A stretch of 45,203 nt of DNA from JAAYCI01 sp964370195 (GTDB lineage: Bacteria > Bacillota > Clostridia > Oscillospirales > Ruminococcaceae): the NCBI GenBank assembly GCA_964370195.1, contig CAYJIH010000009.1:1-45203 (forward strand). The letters are read 5' to 3'. The notes below the pieces were generated by a model. The model was given only the letters and a program-made list of their open reading frames with translations. It made no database searches and was not told the origin of the DNA. Position numbers and translations under genes: made by a program. This document shows positions 17,996-25,690 of this stretch, in pieces; within the stretch, counting starts at the first letter, position 1, and every line of letters begins with the position of its first letter.

Positions 17996-19408
17996 CTAAG
18001 CAGGTGTTGATGCAGGGGCGGGGTCCGGTGTTGTCGGCGCCGGTTCCGGCGCTGGATCTACAGGTGCTGGATCCGGTGTTACGGGTGCTGGGTCCGGCGT
18101 TACGGGTGCCGTTGATACTACGGGTGGCGCTGGGGTTTGTTCCGATACAGGGGGTGTTGGTTCTGGGGTTGGTGTGGATGGTGTGGGCTGTGGGCTGGAG
18201 GCCGGCGCCGGTGTGGAAGCCGGTGCCGGTGTAGAAGTTTGTGTGGGTGCCGTAGACACAGGGGTTGCCACAGAAGTTGCCTGTGTTTCTTGTTGCCTGC
18301 TAGAGGACGTGACAGGTGCCGGTGTTTGAATGTGGTTTGGCACAGGGTCCAATGGTTTTGGGCGTGTGTCCTCTGTGATGTAACTGTGCGTGCGGAAATA
18401 TTCCATCATTAAATCGGCCGCCTGCCGTGTAATATGATAGCCATCGCTTTCCATAAGGCCATCTTTTGCAAAGCCGGTATCCTCGTCTTTTAAGACTTCA
18501 CTCCAGTTTAAAAATTTGTAATCATTTTCTTCGGCAAGCTCGGCAAGCTCGAAATTGTATTCGTCTATTTCGCTTTGGCTAAGGCTTTGGCTTGCCGGGT
18601 TTCTGGAAATAGGTGGCACGGCCGCAATGATGATATCTGCATACGAGTAGCTATCTTCAATTAGTTCTAAAAATGTTTCGTAAGAGTCTATAAAACTTTC
18701 TGTTGATGTGTAGCCAACGTTGTTTGTGCCAAACATCACCACCACACGGCGTGGCTGCACAATGGCAACACTGTCGGCCATGGTAACGTTCGATAAGCCG
18801 GAAAACATGATGTTTCGGTTTGCAACAGCCCCTTCGATGCTTTGGCCCACCACACCAATGCCGTTTTGTAAGGTAAGCCCATGGTCATTGCAAAACTCAG
18901 ACAAACGCACAGTGTTTGAGTCACCTAAAAACAGGGTTTCTTCCACATATTCTTCGCCCGCATCTTCTGTTTCGGTTAAAAGGGTGCCTTGTAATAATGT
19001 TGTGGGCAACCTGTGTGCATCTTGGTCATAACTTTCATCGGCCAAAACAAGTGGCTGCTGAGAAACAGAGGTGACGGTGGTTGTTTGCTGGCAACTGGGC
19101 AGCAATATTGCCATTAAAATAAGCACGATAAGCAGCGCAATACAGCTAATTAGTATACCAAACAACGTCATGTTTTTTACATCTAACTTTCCGTTTGAAT
19201 GATATAAAAAACCGAAAAACCCATTTCTTTTTTGGGCGGAAGCCCCTTTGGTAGTTGTGTGCTTTGCAGAAGGCGCTGAAAGTGGCACCTCTGTTTGTTG
19301 CACAGAAGGCGCTTGTGTTTTATTGGTATTCTGAGGTGCCTTTGCGTCTGGACGAGTGTTTTTATCGTTTTTCTTTTGCTTGGATTTTCCCATCTTTTCA
19401 AACTGCAC
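17996..19408 (-). CDS. Membrane-anchored SGNH/GDSL hydrolase with Pro-rich C-terminal tail
   Basis: Likely extracellular esterase acting on an acylated wall or polysaccharide substrate. A charged, disordered cytoplasmic N-terminus (1-80) precedes a single membrane helix (about 82-104). The SGNH domain (about 155-345) shows FLGDSNT with Ser164, the block III GTNN (227-230), and the block V D-x-x-H (Asp322, His325). The C-terminal ~120 residues are a Pro/Thr/Ala-rich repeat tail (PVTPDPA units), typical of wall-spanning segments. GTG start at 19408, with CGAGG 10 nt upstream; the ATG at 19393 is the alternative. First gene of a pair with the small membrane protein. Confidence 0.82.
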   Translation of the reverse strand: MQFEKMGKSKQKKNDKNTRPDAKAPQNTNKTQAPSVQQTEVPLSAPSAKHTTTKGASAQKRNGFFGFLYHSNGKLDVKNMTLFGILISCIALLIVLILMAILLPSCQQTTTVTSVSQQPLVLADESYDQDAHRLPTTLLQGTLLTETEDAGEEYVEETLFLGDSNTVRLSEFCNDHGLTLQNGIGVVGQSIEGAVANRNIMFSGLSNVTMADSVAIVQPRRVVVMFGTNNVGYTSTESFIDSYETFLELIEDSYSYADIIIAAVPPISRNPASQSLSQSEIDEYNFELAELAEENDYKFLNWSEVLKDEDTGFAKDGLMESDGYHITRQAADLMMEYFRTHSYITEDTRPKPLDPVPNHIQTPAPVTSSSRQQETQATSVATPVSTAPTQTSTPAPASTPAPASSPQPTPSTPTPEPTPPVSEQTPAPPVVSTAPVTPDPAPVTPDPAPVDPAPEPAPTTPDPAPASTPA

Positions 19409-19726
19409 GTTTTATATACCTCGTATTTATGGGCCACGTAAGGCCAAAATGAACGAAAAATATCGTATTATATAGAAGCACTTTTGTAGCAACGCGGCAT
19501 GACATATGACTTCGTTTTGTGTAAAATTAGGTTTTCATGGTATTTTTGTTTTTTCTTTGGTAAAATGGAAGTGGGTTCCCTTTACAAAACAAAAACAGCA
19601 TTGTTCCTATACGAAATTGCAATCTTACACATTATACTTTATAAATAAAAAAAAGTCTACCACCTGCAGCTCACATAAAAACAAAGGTGTTTTCGAAAAA
19701 GATGCCACCATGGAAAAGAGAAAATA
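19409..19726. other. Divergent intergenic region between the SGNH hydrolase and VTT genes
   Basis: AT-rich. On the minus strand TATAAT at 19467-19472 can be the -10 box of the SGNH gene. On the plus strand TTGGTAAAAT (about 19557-19566) looks like an extended -10 for the VTT gene. A 73-codon ORF (19506-19727) has no recognisable protein features and is probably chance. Confidence 0.4.
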
Positions 19727-20434
19727 ATGGACAACAATAAACGGGATGCTGTAAAAATAATAGCGTTGGTATTTGCATTTTTGGCGGCCATGGGCCTTGT
19801 TAGTTTTTTGGTATGGCCCTATCTTTCTTTGTTAAACGATCCGGACACTTTGGCCCAATTCGAAGACTTTGTAAATTCCTTGGGCGTTTTAGGGGTTTTG
19901 CTCGTGTTTGGGATTCAGGTGCTGCAAATTATTGTGGCCTTTTTGCCGGGCGAGGCCATTGAGCTACTTGCAGGTATTCTTTATGGTGGTTTTTGGGGGT
20001 TTGCTATATGTCTGGTTGGCTGCCTTGCAGCCAGCAGTTTTGTATTTTGGCTTTCACGGCGTTTTGGTGTGCGCCTGGTAAACCGTTTTTTTTCAAAAAA
20101 GAAGCTTGAAAACTTCCGTTTTCTACAGGAATCGAACAAGCTGGATATCACTGTATTTTTGCTGTTTTTATTGCCCGGCACCCCGAAAGATTTGCTGACG
20201 TATGTGGTGGGGTTAAGCCGCATGCATATGGTGCGTTTTTTGGTGCTTTCTACCTTGGCACGCGTGCCCAGCATTGCAAGTTCCACATTTTTAGGTTCTG
20301 CAGTGATGCAAGGGCAATGGGTGCAAGCTGCCGTGCTGTTTGGCCTTACAGCAGTGGTGGGGCTTTTGGGCATTTTAATGCGCGAGAAAATTTTACATTT
20401 GGCAAAAAATGCTTCGCTGCGATGGAAAAAGTAG
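19727..20434 (+). CDS. TVP38/TMEM64 (VTT-domain) family membrane protein
   Basis: Integral membrane protein of the VTT/SNARE-associated family, related to DedA; relatives are implicated in lipid scrambling or transport, but the role here is not proven. The 235-residue protein has an N-terminal helix (10-32), the conserved core VAFLPGEAIELLAGILYGGFWG, the loop SRRFG, and the re-entrant-type LLFLLPGTPKDLLTYVVGLSRM, with further hydrophobic helices to a basic C-terminus. The ribosome site is weak (GGAAAAGAG). It is upstream of the HPr-like gene by 79 nt, with a separate promoter between. Confidence 0.85.
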   Translation: MDNNKRDAVKIIALVFAFLAAMGLVSFLVWPYLSLLNDPDTLAQFEDFVNSLGVLGVLLVFGIQVLQIIVAFLPGEAIELLAGILYGGFWGFAICLVGCLAASSFVFWLSRRFGVRLVNRFFSKKKLENFRFLQESNKLDITVFLLFLLPGTPKDLLTYVVGLSRMHMVRFLVLSTLARVPSIASSTFLGSAVMQGQWVQAAVLFGLTAVVGLLGILMREKILHLAKNASLRWKK

Positions 20435-20471
20435 CATCAATGCCAAAATGCTGTACCAAGAAAACGCTTTA

Positions 20472-20480
20472 TGGTATACT
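20472..20480 (+). promoter_or_regulatory. Extended -10 promoter for the HPr-like/mgsA pair
   Basis: TGG-TATACT (20472-20480) is an extended -10 element 34 nt before the ATG. No clear -35 is seen at the matching position. Confidence 0.5.
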
Positions 20481-20513
20481 AAACCCAACATCACAAAAAA
20501 GGGGAGAAACCAC

Positions 20514-20750
20514 ATGACAAGTGTATACGTTTCTTTAACAAGTGCTGCAGATGTGCAGGTATTTGTTGGCTGCCTTACGAAATTAGATGGCCAATTCGAT
20601 TTTGTGGAAAACGATTTTATTTTGGACGCAAAAAGCATCATGGGTGTGCTTGCATTGGATAGAAGCAAACCATTGCGCTTAGATGTGCAAAATAATTCCC
20701 AATATGTTTTAGATGCATTGATGCCCTTTGTTGTGAAAGAACCACACTAA
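20514..20750 (+). CDS. HPr-like (Crh-type) protein lacking the catalytic histidine
   Basis: A 78-residue HPr-fold protein. It retains DAKSIMGVLAL, the regulatory phosphorylation segment of HPr/Crh; Ser41 corresponds to HPr Ser46. An ungapped alignment back from this motif puts Ser10 at the His15 position and Ala12 at Arg17, so it cannot take phosphate from Enzyme I. It should therefore be regulatory, like Bacillus Crh, not a PTS carrier. The start ATG has GGGGAG 7 nt upstream; longer in-frame starts lie before the promoter. Methylglyoxal synthase begins 18 nt downstream. Divergent His-less HPr proteins are, as I recall, common in Clostridia and annotated simply as HPr. Confidence 0.85.
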   Translation: MTSVYVSLTSAADVQVFVGCLTKLDGQFDFVENDFILDAKSIMGVLALDRSKPLRLDVQNNSQYVLDALMPFVVKEPH

Positions 20751-20768
20751 ATATACCGGAGGCAAAAC

Positions 20769-21245
20769 ATGGCCATCGAAATTGAGTATGTTACCCTTAC
20801 CATTGGAAAGCAAAAAAACATTGCTTTAATTGCACACGACGGAAAAAAACAAGAGCTTCTTGCCTGGTGTGCTGAAAACAAAGAGATTTTACAACAACAT
20901 TTTTTAAGCGGAACCGGCACAACTGCCCGCATGATTACCGAGAAAACGGGCCTTCCTGTGCGTGGTTATAACAGTGGCCCCCTTGGTGGCGACCAACAAA
21001 TTGGCGCCAAAATTGTAGAGGGGCAAATTGATTGTGTTGTTTTCTTTTCCGACCCGCTTACGGCCCAGCCGCACGACCCGGATATTAAGGCTTTGCTGCG
21101 CATTGCTCTTGTGTACGATATTCCCATTGCCACAAATCGTGCTTCGGCCGATTTTATGATTACGTCCTCGCGCATGGGCGAAGAATATTCACATCAGGTA
21201 GAAAATTTTCATCAAACAGTAAAAAATAGGGCCGAAAGCCTGTAA
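20769..21245 (+). CDS. mgsA: Methylglyoxal synthase
   Basis: Converts dihydroxyacetone phosphate to methylglyoxal and phosphate, a glycolysis bypass that relieves sugar-phosphate excess. The 158-residue length is usual. Conserved residues are visible: His23-Asp24 (IALIAHDGKK), the phosphate site SGTGTT (47-52), catalytic Asp75 (SGPLGGDQQIGA, the equivalent of E. coli Asp71), Asp95 (FFSDPL) and His102 (PHDPD). CCGGAGG precedes the ATG. It is directly downstream of the HPr-like gene, which suggests that the two products work together. Confidence 0.95.
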   Translation: MAIEIEYVTLTIGKQKNIALIAHDGKKQELLAWCAENKEILQQHFLSGTGTTARMITEKTGLPVRGYNSGPLGGDQQIGAKIVEGQIDCVVFFSDPLTAQPHDPDIKALLRIALVYDIPIATNRASADFMITSSRMGEEYSHQVENFHQTVKNRAESL

Positions 21246-21294
21246 GGCGCTTTTTACAAAGGGGCGCGTTTTGTGTGCTGTTTTGCAAAAAGGC

Positions 21295-21334
21295 AACCGC
21301 CCCGCCACAAAACATGTGGTGGGGCGGTTTTTTT
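21295..21334 (+). terminator. Terminator after mgsA
   Basis: A 14-bp stem (AACCGCCCCGCCAC / GTGGTGGGGCGGTT, one G-U) is followed by seven T on the plus strand. On the minus strand a shorter T run lies a few bases after the stem, so it may also serve the convergent amidohydrolase gene. Confidence 0.85.
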
Positions 21335-21350
21335 ATTCGTTTTCTATGTG

Positions 21351-22595
21351 CTAAATGGCACACAAGCTTTGTTTTGTGTTTTGTGCCACCACAGCTCCGC
21401 GTTTTACCACATAGCGGCGCACGGCTTGGCCCACAATGGCATCCGGCACATTTTTGGCCTCAAGGATATTAAAATCAGCCCAGCAACCTTTTTCAAGTCC
21501 ATAATTTTTAAGGCCCAGTGCTTTGGCCGGGTTCACTGTTCCCATGGTAAACACGCGCTCTAGTTCCGATTTTGTTACCATTTGCGCTACTTGTGCGGTT
21601 AGCAGTGCTTCTTCAAGCATGTCGCCATTGCCAATGGGGCGGAATGGATCTCGGATGTTGTCGGAAGCAAACGAGATATTTACGCCGGCATCCAAAAATT
21701 CGCGAATGCGTGTTACGCCGCGGCGAATGGGCTGCTTATCTGTGCGCCCCATCAAATATAAATTGCACGATGGCAAGGTGATGATGTGAAGTTGTGCATC
21801 TTTTGCTGCCATAATGGCCTCTTCTGCTGTTTTGTCGTCCACAGCGCAAAGTGCTGTTACATGGCCGCAGCTTACACGTCCTTCATAGCCATACTTTTTT
21901 GTCAGTTTTGCCACTTGCATAAAATTACTCACGTCGGCATGGTCAGATTCGTCCACGTGAAAATCAATTGGCAAATCGTGTTTTACAGCAAGCGAAAACA
22001 GTTCGTCTGTAAGTTCTTCCCAATTGTCGTGTAAGTGCATGGCGCCGCCCATATAATCTAAAAGCCCTGCGCCTGCGGCTTCGTCTAACAGCTTCATTCT
22101 GTTTTTTTGCATTTCCGGTCCGTCGTAAAAACTGGGTAAAGATGTGATTTGTATATCAATTACATCACGCAACTCTTCTTTTAATTCAAAAAGAGCCTCT
22201 GCCCCTTGCAGGCCAGACCCAGCCTCTACATTGACATGGGTGCGCAGCGCAGTTGTGCCACCAATGCAGCACATCCGTGCCACTTTGCGTGCTCGGCGCT
22301 GAATATCTTGCTTCAATTCCCCTTGAGGCACTGCTTTTAAGTATTTCGTAAAATTTGAAACAGCTTCTTGCAAGGTGGGTGATTCTGTGTTGCCCAAAGA
22401 TAACACTTTGTCAAAATGCATATGGCTGTCTACAAAGCCCGGTGCCACCAAGTTGCCGTCTGCTTGCAATACATTTTTGGCTAGGTTTTCATCGATTGTT
22501 GGTTCTATTGCCACAATCTTTTTGTTTTCCACGGCGATATCCATGGTTTTTCCTTCGTTCCAAATACATGCGTTTTTAACCAATAAATCGTACAT
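21351..22595 (-). CDS. Amidohydrolase, cytosine deaminase (CodA)-like
   Basis: Metal-dependent hydrolase of the amidohydrolase superfamily, closest by motif to cytosine deaminase and related triazine/ammelide hydrolases. The 414-residue protein has GFVDSHMHFD (two metal His), DFHVDESD (third His and the catalytic Glu), CGHVTALCA (fourth His) and SDNIRDPFRPIGNG, whose Asp matches the CodA catalytic/metal Asp. The C-terminal beta-sandwich returns in LEKGCWADFNILEA. GAGGGGG precedes the ATG. Monocistronic, divergent from nagA. Cytosine deamination is the best guess; the motifs do not exclude another deaminase substrate. Confidence 0.75.
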   Translation of the reverse strand: MYDLLVKNACIWNEGKTMDIAVENKKIVAIEPTIDENLAKNVLQADGNLVAPGFVDSHMHFDKVLSLGNTESPTLQEAVSNFTKYLKAVPQGELKQDIQRRARKVARMCCIGGTTALRTHVNVEAGSGLQGAEALFELKEELRDVIDIQITSLPSFYDGPEMQKNRMKLLDEAAGAGLLDYMGGAMHLHDNWEELTDELFSLAVKHDLPIDFHVDESDHADVSNFMQVAKLTKKYGYEGRVSCGHVTALCAVDDKTAEEAIMAAKDAQLHIITLPSCNLYLMGRTDKQPIRRGVTRIREFLDAGVNISFASDNIRDPFRPIGNGDMLEEALLTAQVAQMVTKSELERVFTMGTVNPAKALGLKNYGLEKGCWADFNILEAKNVPDAIVGQAVRRYVVKRGAVVAQNTKQSLCAI

Positions 22596-22655
22596 TTTTT
22601 TGCCCCCTCAGTTTTTACAGTAAAAATAATCGTGTTTTTTCTTATTATTACAACC

Positions 22656-22681
22656 AAAAGATACATTTTTTTGTATCTTTT
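22656..22681. promoter_or_regulatory. Palindrome in the nagA/amidohydrolase divergent region, candidate operator
   Basis: AAAAGATACA-N6-TGTATCTTTT is a perfect 10-bp inverted repeat. It lies 60 nt upstream of the amidohydrolase ATG and 145 nt upstream of nagA. No terminator role is expected because both genes point away from it. Confidence 0.45.
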
Positions 22682-22826
22682 GTAGTATATCATTTACAAA
22701 CGAGAGATGTAAAGATGCAAAAATTAGTATGGAAATTATTATATAACGGTACTTTTTAAATTTTCCCATATGTTTTTGTGCGGTGGCTTTTTAAAACAAC
22801 ACTTTAACGGAAAGAAGGGTGGTTTT

Positions 22827-23945
22827 ATGCGGCTGGAAAATGCTTTTGTGTTCGACCTTGAAAAAGGTTTTGTACAACGAGATGTTTGCCTTACCGGCAA
22901 CACCATTTCTGAAACGGATGCGGGAGAAAAATACTCTTTGCCGGGTTGCTATCTTTTGCCATCTCTTACAGACATACACATTCATGGCTGTGCCGGTGCC
23001 GATGTGTGCGATGCTTCTGTAGAGGGGTTATCTGTGATGGCGCAGTATCTGCTTTCGCGCGGTATTGGGCAATTTTGTGCCACAAGCATGTCGCTTCCGG
23101 TGGACCAAATGAAAAAAATATGTACAGCCACGCTTGCGTATCAACAAAGGAACTGTGGTGGGGCGCAATTGCTGGGCCTGTATTTAGAAGGGCCTTTCCT
23201 TAGCGCAGAAAAGGCCGGTGCACACAATCCCTTGTTTTTGCACGCACCGGATAAAACGTTGGTACAGCAATGGCAGGCAGAAGCAGAAGGTCTGATTAAA
23301 ATTGTGGCGGTATCACCCGAGTTGCCCGGGGCATTGGATTTTATTCGCACGTTTCAGGAAAACACCATTCTTACTTTGGCACACAGCGCCTGCACATATG
23401 AGCAGGCAACTGCTGCCTTTGAGGCCGGTGCACGCCAGGTAACACACTTATTCAATGCAATGGGCGCTTTTTCTCATCGTGAACCGGGCCTTGTGGGTGC
23501 CGCGGCAGATTCTTCCTGCTACGCAGAGCTTATTTGCGACGGCCTACACTTGCACCCGGCTATGGTGCGTGCCGCGTTTCGTTTGTTTGGGGCAAAGCGT
23601 GTGCTTTTGATAAGCGATGCCATGCGGGCCACAGGGCTTGCAAATGGTGTCTATCCTTTGGGCGAGCAGACGGTGTATGTAAAAAACAAGCGTGCTACTT
23701 TAAGGGATGGAACGCTTGCCGGCGCCGCTACCGATTTAATGGAGGGCATGCTGAATGCAGTATCTTATGGTATTTCTTTACACGATGCAGTAACAGCTGC
23801 TGCCGTAACACCTATTATGGCCCTTGGCTTATATGAGACACACGGCAGCCTTTGCCCGGGGAAGATGGCAAACATCACAGTGCTTGGCCCCGATTTATCT
23901 TTGCGTGGCGTTTTGCATTGTGGGCGCTGGGTGGTTCATGTGTGA
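22827..23945 (+). CDS. nagA: N-acetylglucosamine-6-phosphate deacetylase
   Basis: Removes the acetyl group from GlcNAc-6-phosphate, feeding amino-sugar and wall recycling into glycolysis. The 372-residue protein has the DIHIHGC metal motif (about 53), the YLEGPFLS segment with the metal Glu, His in ILTLAHSACTYEQA, VTHLFNAMGAFSHREPG, and LISDAMRATG with the catalytic Asp. The start at 22827 has AAGAAGGGTGG 4 nt upstream; in-frame starts further up (22770) are unsupported. No nagB is adjacent. Confidence 0.92.
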   Translation: MRLENAFVFDLEKGFVQRDVCLTGNTISETDAGEKYSLPGCYLLPSLTDIHIHGCAGADVCDASVEGLSVMAQYLLSRGIGQFCATSMSLPVDQMKKICTATLAYQQRNCGGAQLLGLYLEGPFLSAEKAGAHNPLFLHAPDKTLVQQWQAEAEGLIKIVAVSPELPGALDFIRTFQENTILTLAHSACTYEQATAAFEAGARQVTHLFNAMGAFSHREPGLVGAAADSSCYAELICDGLHLHPAMVRAAFRLFGAKRVLLISDAMRATGLANGVYPLGEQTVYVKNKRATLRDGTLAGAATDLMEGMLNAVSYGISLHDAVTAAAVTPIMALGLYETHGSLCPGKMANITVLGPDLSLRGVLHCGRWVVHV

Positions 23946-24056
23946 AACTTAAATAGGTGATTTGGGTGCTGCAACACACATAGTGAGCTGTTTTACCAAA
24001 CACCATTTGATATTTATAAGAACATAAAAGACGTTTAGCAATTGTACCAAAGCGGT

Positions 24057-24085
24057 TTGACATTTTTTGGCGATAAAGGTATAAT
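24057..24085 (+). promoter_or_regulatory. Consensus SigA promoter of the DUF4234 gene
   Basis: TTGACA (24057-24062), a 17-nt spacer and TATAAT (24080-24085) match the consensus exactly, which predicts high basal expression. Confidence 0.9.
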
Positions 24086-24136
24086 AGAAGTCACAAATGT
24101 ATTTTATTTTTTTATTTTTTAGGGGGTATTTAAGTT

Positions 24137-24469
24137 ATGGAACAAAGAAGCATTTCTACATGTATCATTCTTTCCATTGTAACTTGCGGCATTTATGCAT
24201 GGTACTGGATTTACAAGCTGAATGAAGCAGCCGTGGAAAACAATCCGAATGTATGGAATAAAAGCGGTGGCATGGTTATTTTGCTAAGCGTCGTAACATG
24301 CGGCATTTTCTCGCTCTACTGGTTCTACAGCATGGGTAAAGCATATGAGCCTCTGCTGGGCGAAGACAAAAGCACCACTTTCTTGCTGTTCTGCTTCATT
24401 CCTTACGTAGGTTTTTACTTGAACTTGGCTGCAATCCAAGGTGCTATCAACGCACGCGTAGGCGGCTAG
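24137..24469 (+). CDS. DUF4234 domain small membrane protein
   Basis: A 110-residue protein with three hydrophobic segments (about 8-27, 47-67 and 82-102). The duplicated pattern SIVTCGIYAWYWIYKLNEA and SVVTCGIFSLYWFYSMGKA identifies DUF4234, a family of unknown function common in Clostridia. AGGGGG lies 10 nt before the ATG. It stands alone between a perfect consensus promoter and a strong terminator, so it appears to be an independently and highly expressed membrane protein. Confidence 0.85.
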   Translation: MEQRSISTCIILSIVTCGIYAWYWIYKLNEAAVENNPNVWNKSGGMVILLSVVTCGIFSLYWFYSMGKAYEPLLGEDKSTTFLLFCFIPYVGFYLNLAAIQGAINARVGG

Positions 24470-24505
24470 TTTTACATTTTTATTTGTAAACCAAATAAGC
24501 AGTTT

Positions 24506-24536
24506 AAAACCACAGGTGTATACCTGTGGTTTTTTT
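24506..24536 (+). terminator. Terminator of the DUF4234 gene
   Basis: A 12-bp stem, AAAACCACAGGT / ACCTGTGGTTTT with loop GTAT, continues into a T tract. Confidence 0.9.
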
Positions 24537-24588
24537 ATGGGCGATTATGCCTGCGGCAGAAAAATTCAACAAAAGTGCCTGTGGTGAC

Positions 24589-24618
24589 TTGAAATGCTCC
24601 CCTTCAAAGTGGTATGAT
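24589..24618 (+). promoter_or_regulatory. Candidate promoter of the DHH phosphoesterase gene
   Basis: TTGAAA (24589-24594) and TATGAT (24613-24618) are spaced by 18 nt. Other -10-like TATAAT boxes at 24628 and 24644 lack a -35. Confidence 0.45.
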
Positions 24619-24692
24619 AAGAATAGTTATAATAGTGCATTTATATAATGGTAACAGCCCGTACATAAAGGTAACTGAAGAGAGGTAAGAAC

Positions 24693-25613
24693 ATGCGTTT
24701 GGTAACAAGATCTGATTTTGATGGTTTGGCTTGTGCCGTTTTTTTGAAGGAAGCTGGGATTGTGGATAGCTATCAATTTGTGCATCCGAAAGATTTACAA
24801 GATGGCCTGTTTGAAGTGAATGAAAATGATTGCTTGGCAAACGTGCCGTTTGTGGAAGGGTGTGGCCTTTGGTTCGACCATCACTCGAGCGAAAAAGAGC
24901 GTGACTTACACAAAGGAAAATATAAAGGCGACAGCCGCCCTTGTCCCAGTGCTGCCCACATTGTATACGATTATTACGGTGGGAAAGAGCGCTTCCCCAA
25001 TTTCGACAGCTTGCTTGACGCTGTAGATAAGGTGGACTCTGCCAATTTAAAGGCTGACGAAATTTTAAACCCAACAGATTGGGTTTTGCTTGGCTTTTTG
25101 ATGGACCCGCGCACCGGGCTTGGTCGTTTCCGCAATTTCCGCATTAGCAATTATCAGCTGATGATGGAGTTGATTGACTGGTGCCGCACCATGAGCATTG
25201 AAGAAATTTTGGCTTTGCCTGACGTAAAAGAACGTGTAGACCTTTATGAGGAACAAACGGCACTGTTTAAAGAAATGGTAGAATCGCACACAGAAGTGCG
25301 TGGCCCTGTAATTGTATCGGATCTGCGTGGGCTTGAAACCATTTACACGGGCAACCGTTTTATGATTTACAGCTTGTACCCAGAGCAAAATATTTCTGCA
25401 TGGATTGTATCCGGCCGTGGTGGGCAAGGTTGCTCTGTTGCGGTGGGGCATAGCGTGCTAAACCGTACAAGCCCTGTAAACGTGGGTGCTTTGATGCTGA
25501 AATATGGTGGTGGTGGCCATGATGTTGTGGGCACATGCCAGTTTGCAGACGACGTGATGAACGAACAAGTGCCACAATTGTTAGATGAGCTTGTTGCCTT
25601 AAGCAACGCATAA
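24693..25613 (+). CDS. DHH-family phosphoesterase (NrnB/exopolyphosphatase-like)
   Basis: Probable Mn2+-dependent phosphodiesterase. The 306-residue protein starts RLVTRSDFDGLACA (Asp8, Asp10 metal ligands), carries the DHH triad in LWFDHHSS (62-64), a further Asp in DAVDKVDSANL, and ends with a DHHA1-type GGGGHDVVGTCQ (about 272). This layout fits the COG2404 group, whose members include NrnB-type nanoRNA/nucleotide phosphodiesterases; the substrate cannot be fixed from the sequence. AGAGAGG precedes the ATG. Monocistronic and convergent with the Rrf2 gene. Confidence 0.82.
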   Translation: MRLVTRSDFDGLACAVFLKEAGIVDSYQFVHPKDLQDGLFEVNENDCLANVPFVEGCGLWFDHHSSEKERDLHKGKYKGDSRPCPSAAHIVYDYYGGKERFPNFDSLLDAVDKVDSANLKADEILNPTDWVLLGFLMDPRTGLGRFRNFRISNYQLMMELIDWCRTMSIEEILALPDVKERVDLYEEQTALFKEMVESHTEVRGPVIVSDLRGLETIYTGNRFMIYSLYPEQNISAWIVSGRGGQGCSVAVGHSVLNRTSPVNVGALMLKYGGGGHDVVGTCQFADDVMNEQVPQLLDELVALSNA

Positions 25614-25625
25614 TAGTATTCATAT

Positions 25626-25685
25626 AAAATCTGCCCTTTTGCAGAAAAGTTGTGTGCACAGCTTTTCTGCAAAAGGGCAGATTTT
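25626..25685. terminator. Very long bidirectional terminator (24-bp perfect stem)
   Basis: AAAATCTGCC...AGAAAAG at 25626-25649 is perfectly complementary to 25662-25685, and the 12-nt apical sequence is itself nearly palindromic. It has T tracts on both strands and lies between the converging DHH and Rrf2 genes. Confidence 0.9.
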
Positions 25686-25690
25686 TGTAT

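Noticed and set aside
19506..19727. 73-codon plus-strand ORF ending in a TAATG overlap with the VTT gene
   Set aside because: AT-rich, no recognisable features or ribosome site; the stop-start overlap alone is not enough.
20514..20750. Missing His15 in the HPr-like protein as a sequencing error
   Set aside because: The alignment is ungapped and Arg17 is also replaced; a single error cannot explain both changes.
22596..22755. Purine riboswitch upstream of the CodA-like gene
   Set aside because: No three-way junction or conserved core elements could be found; only the palindrome at 22656-22681 stands out.
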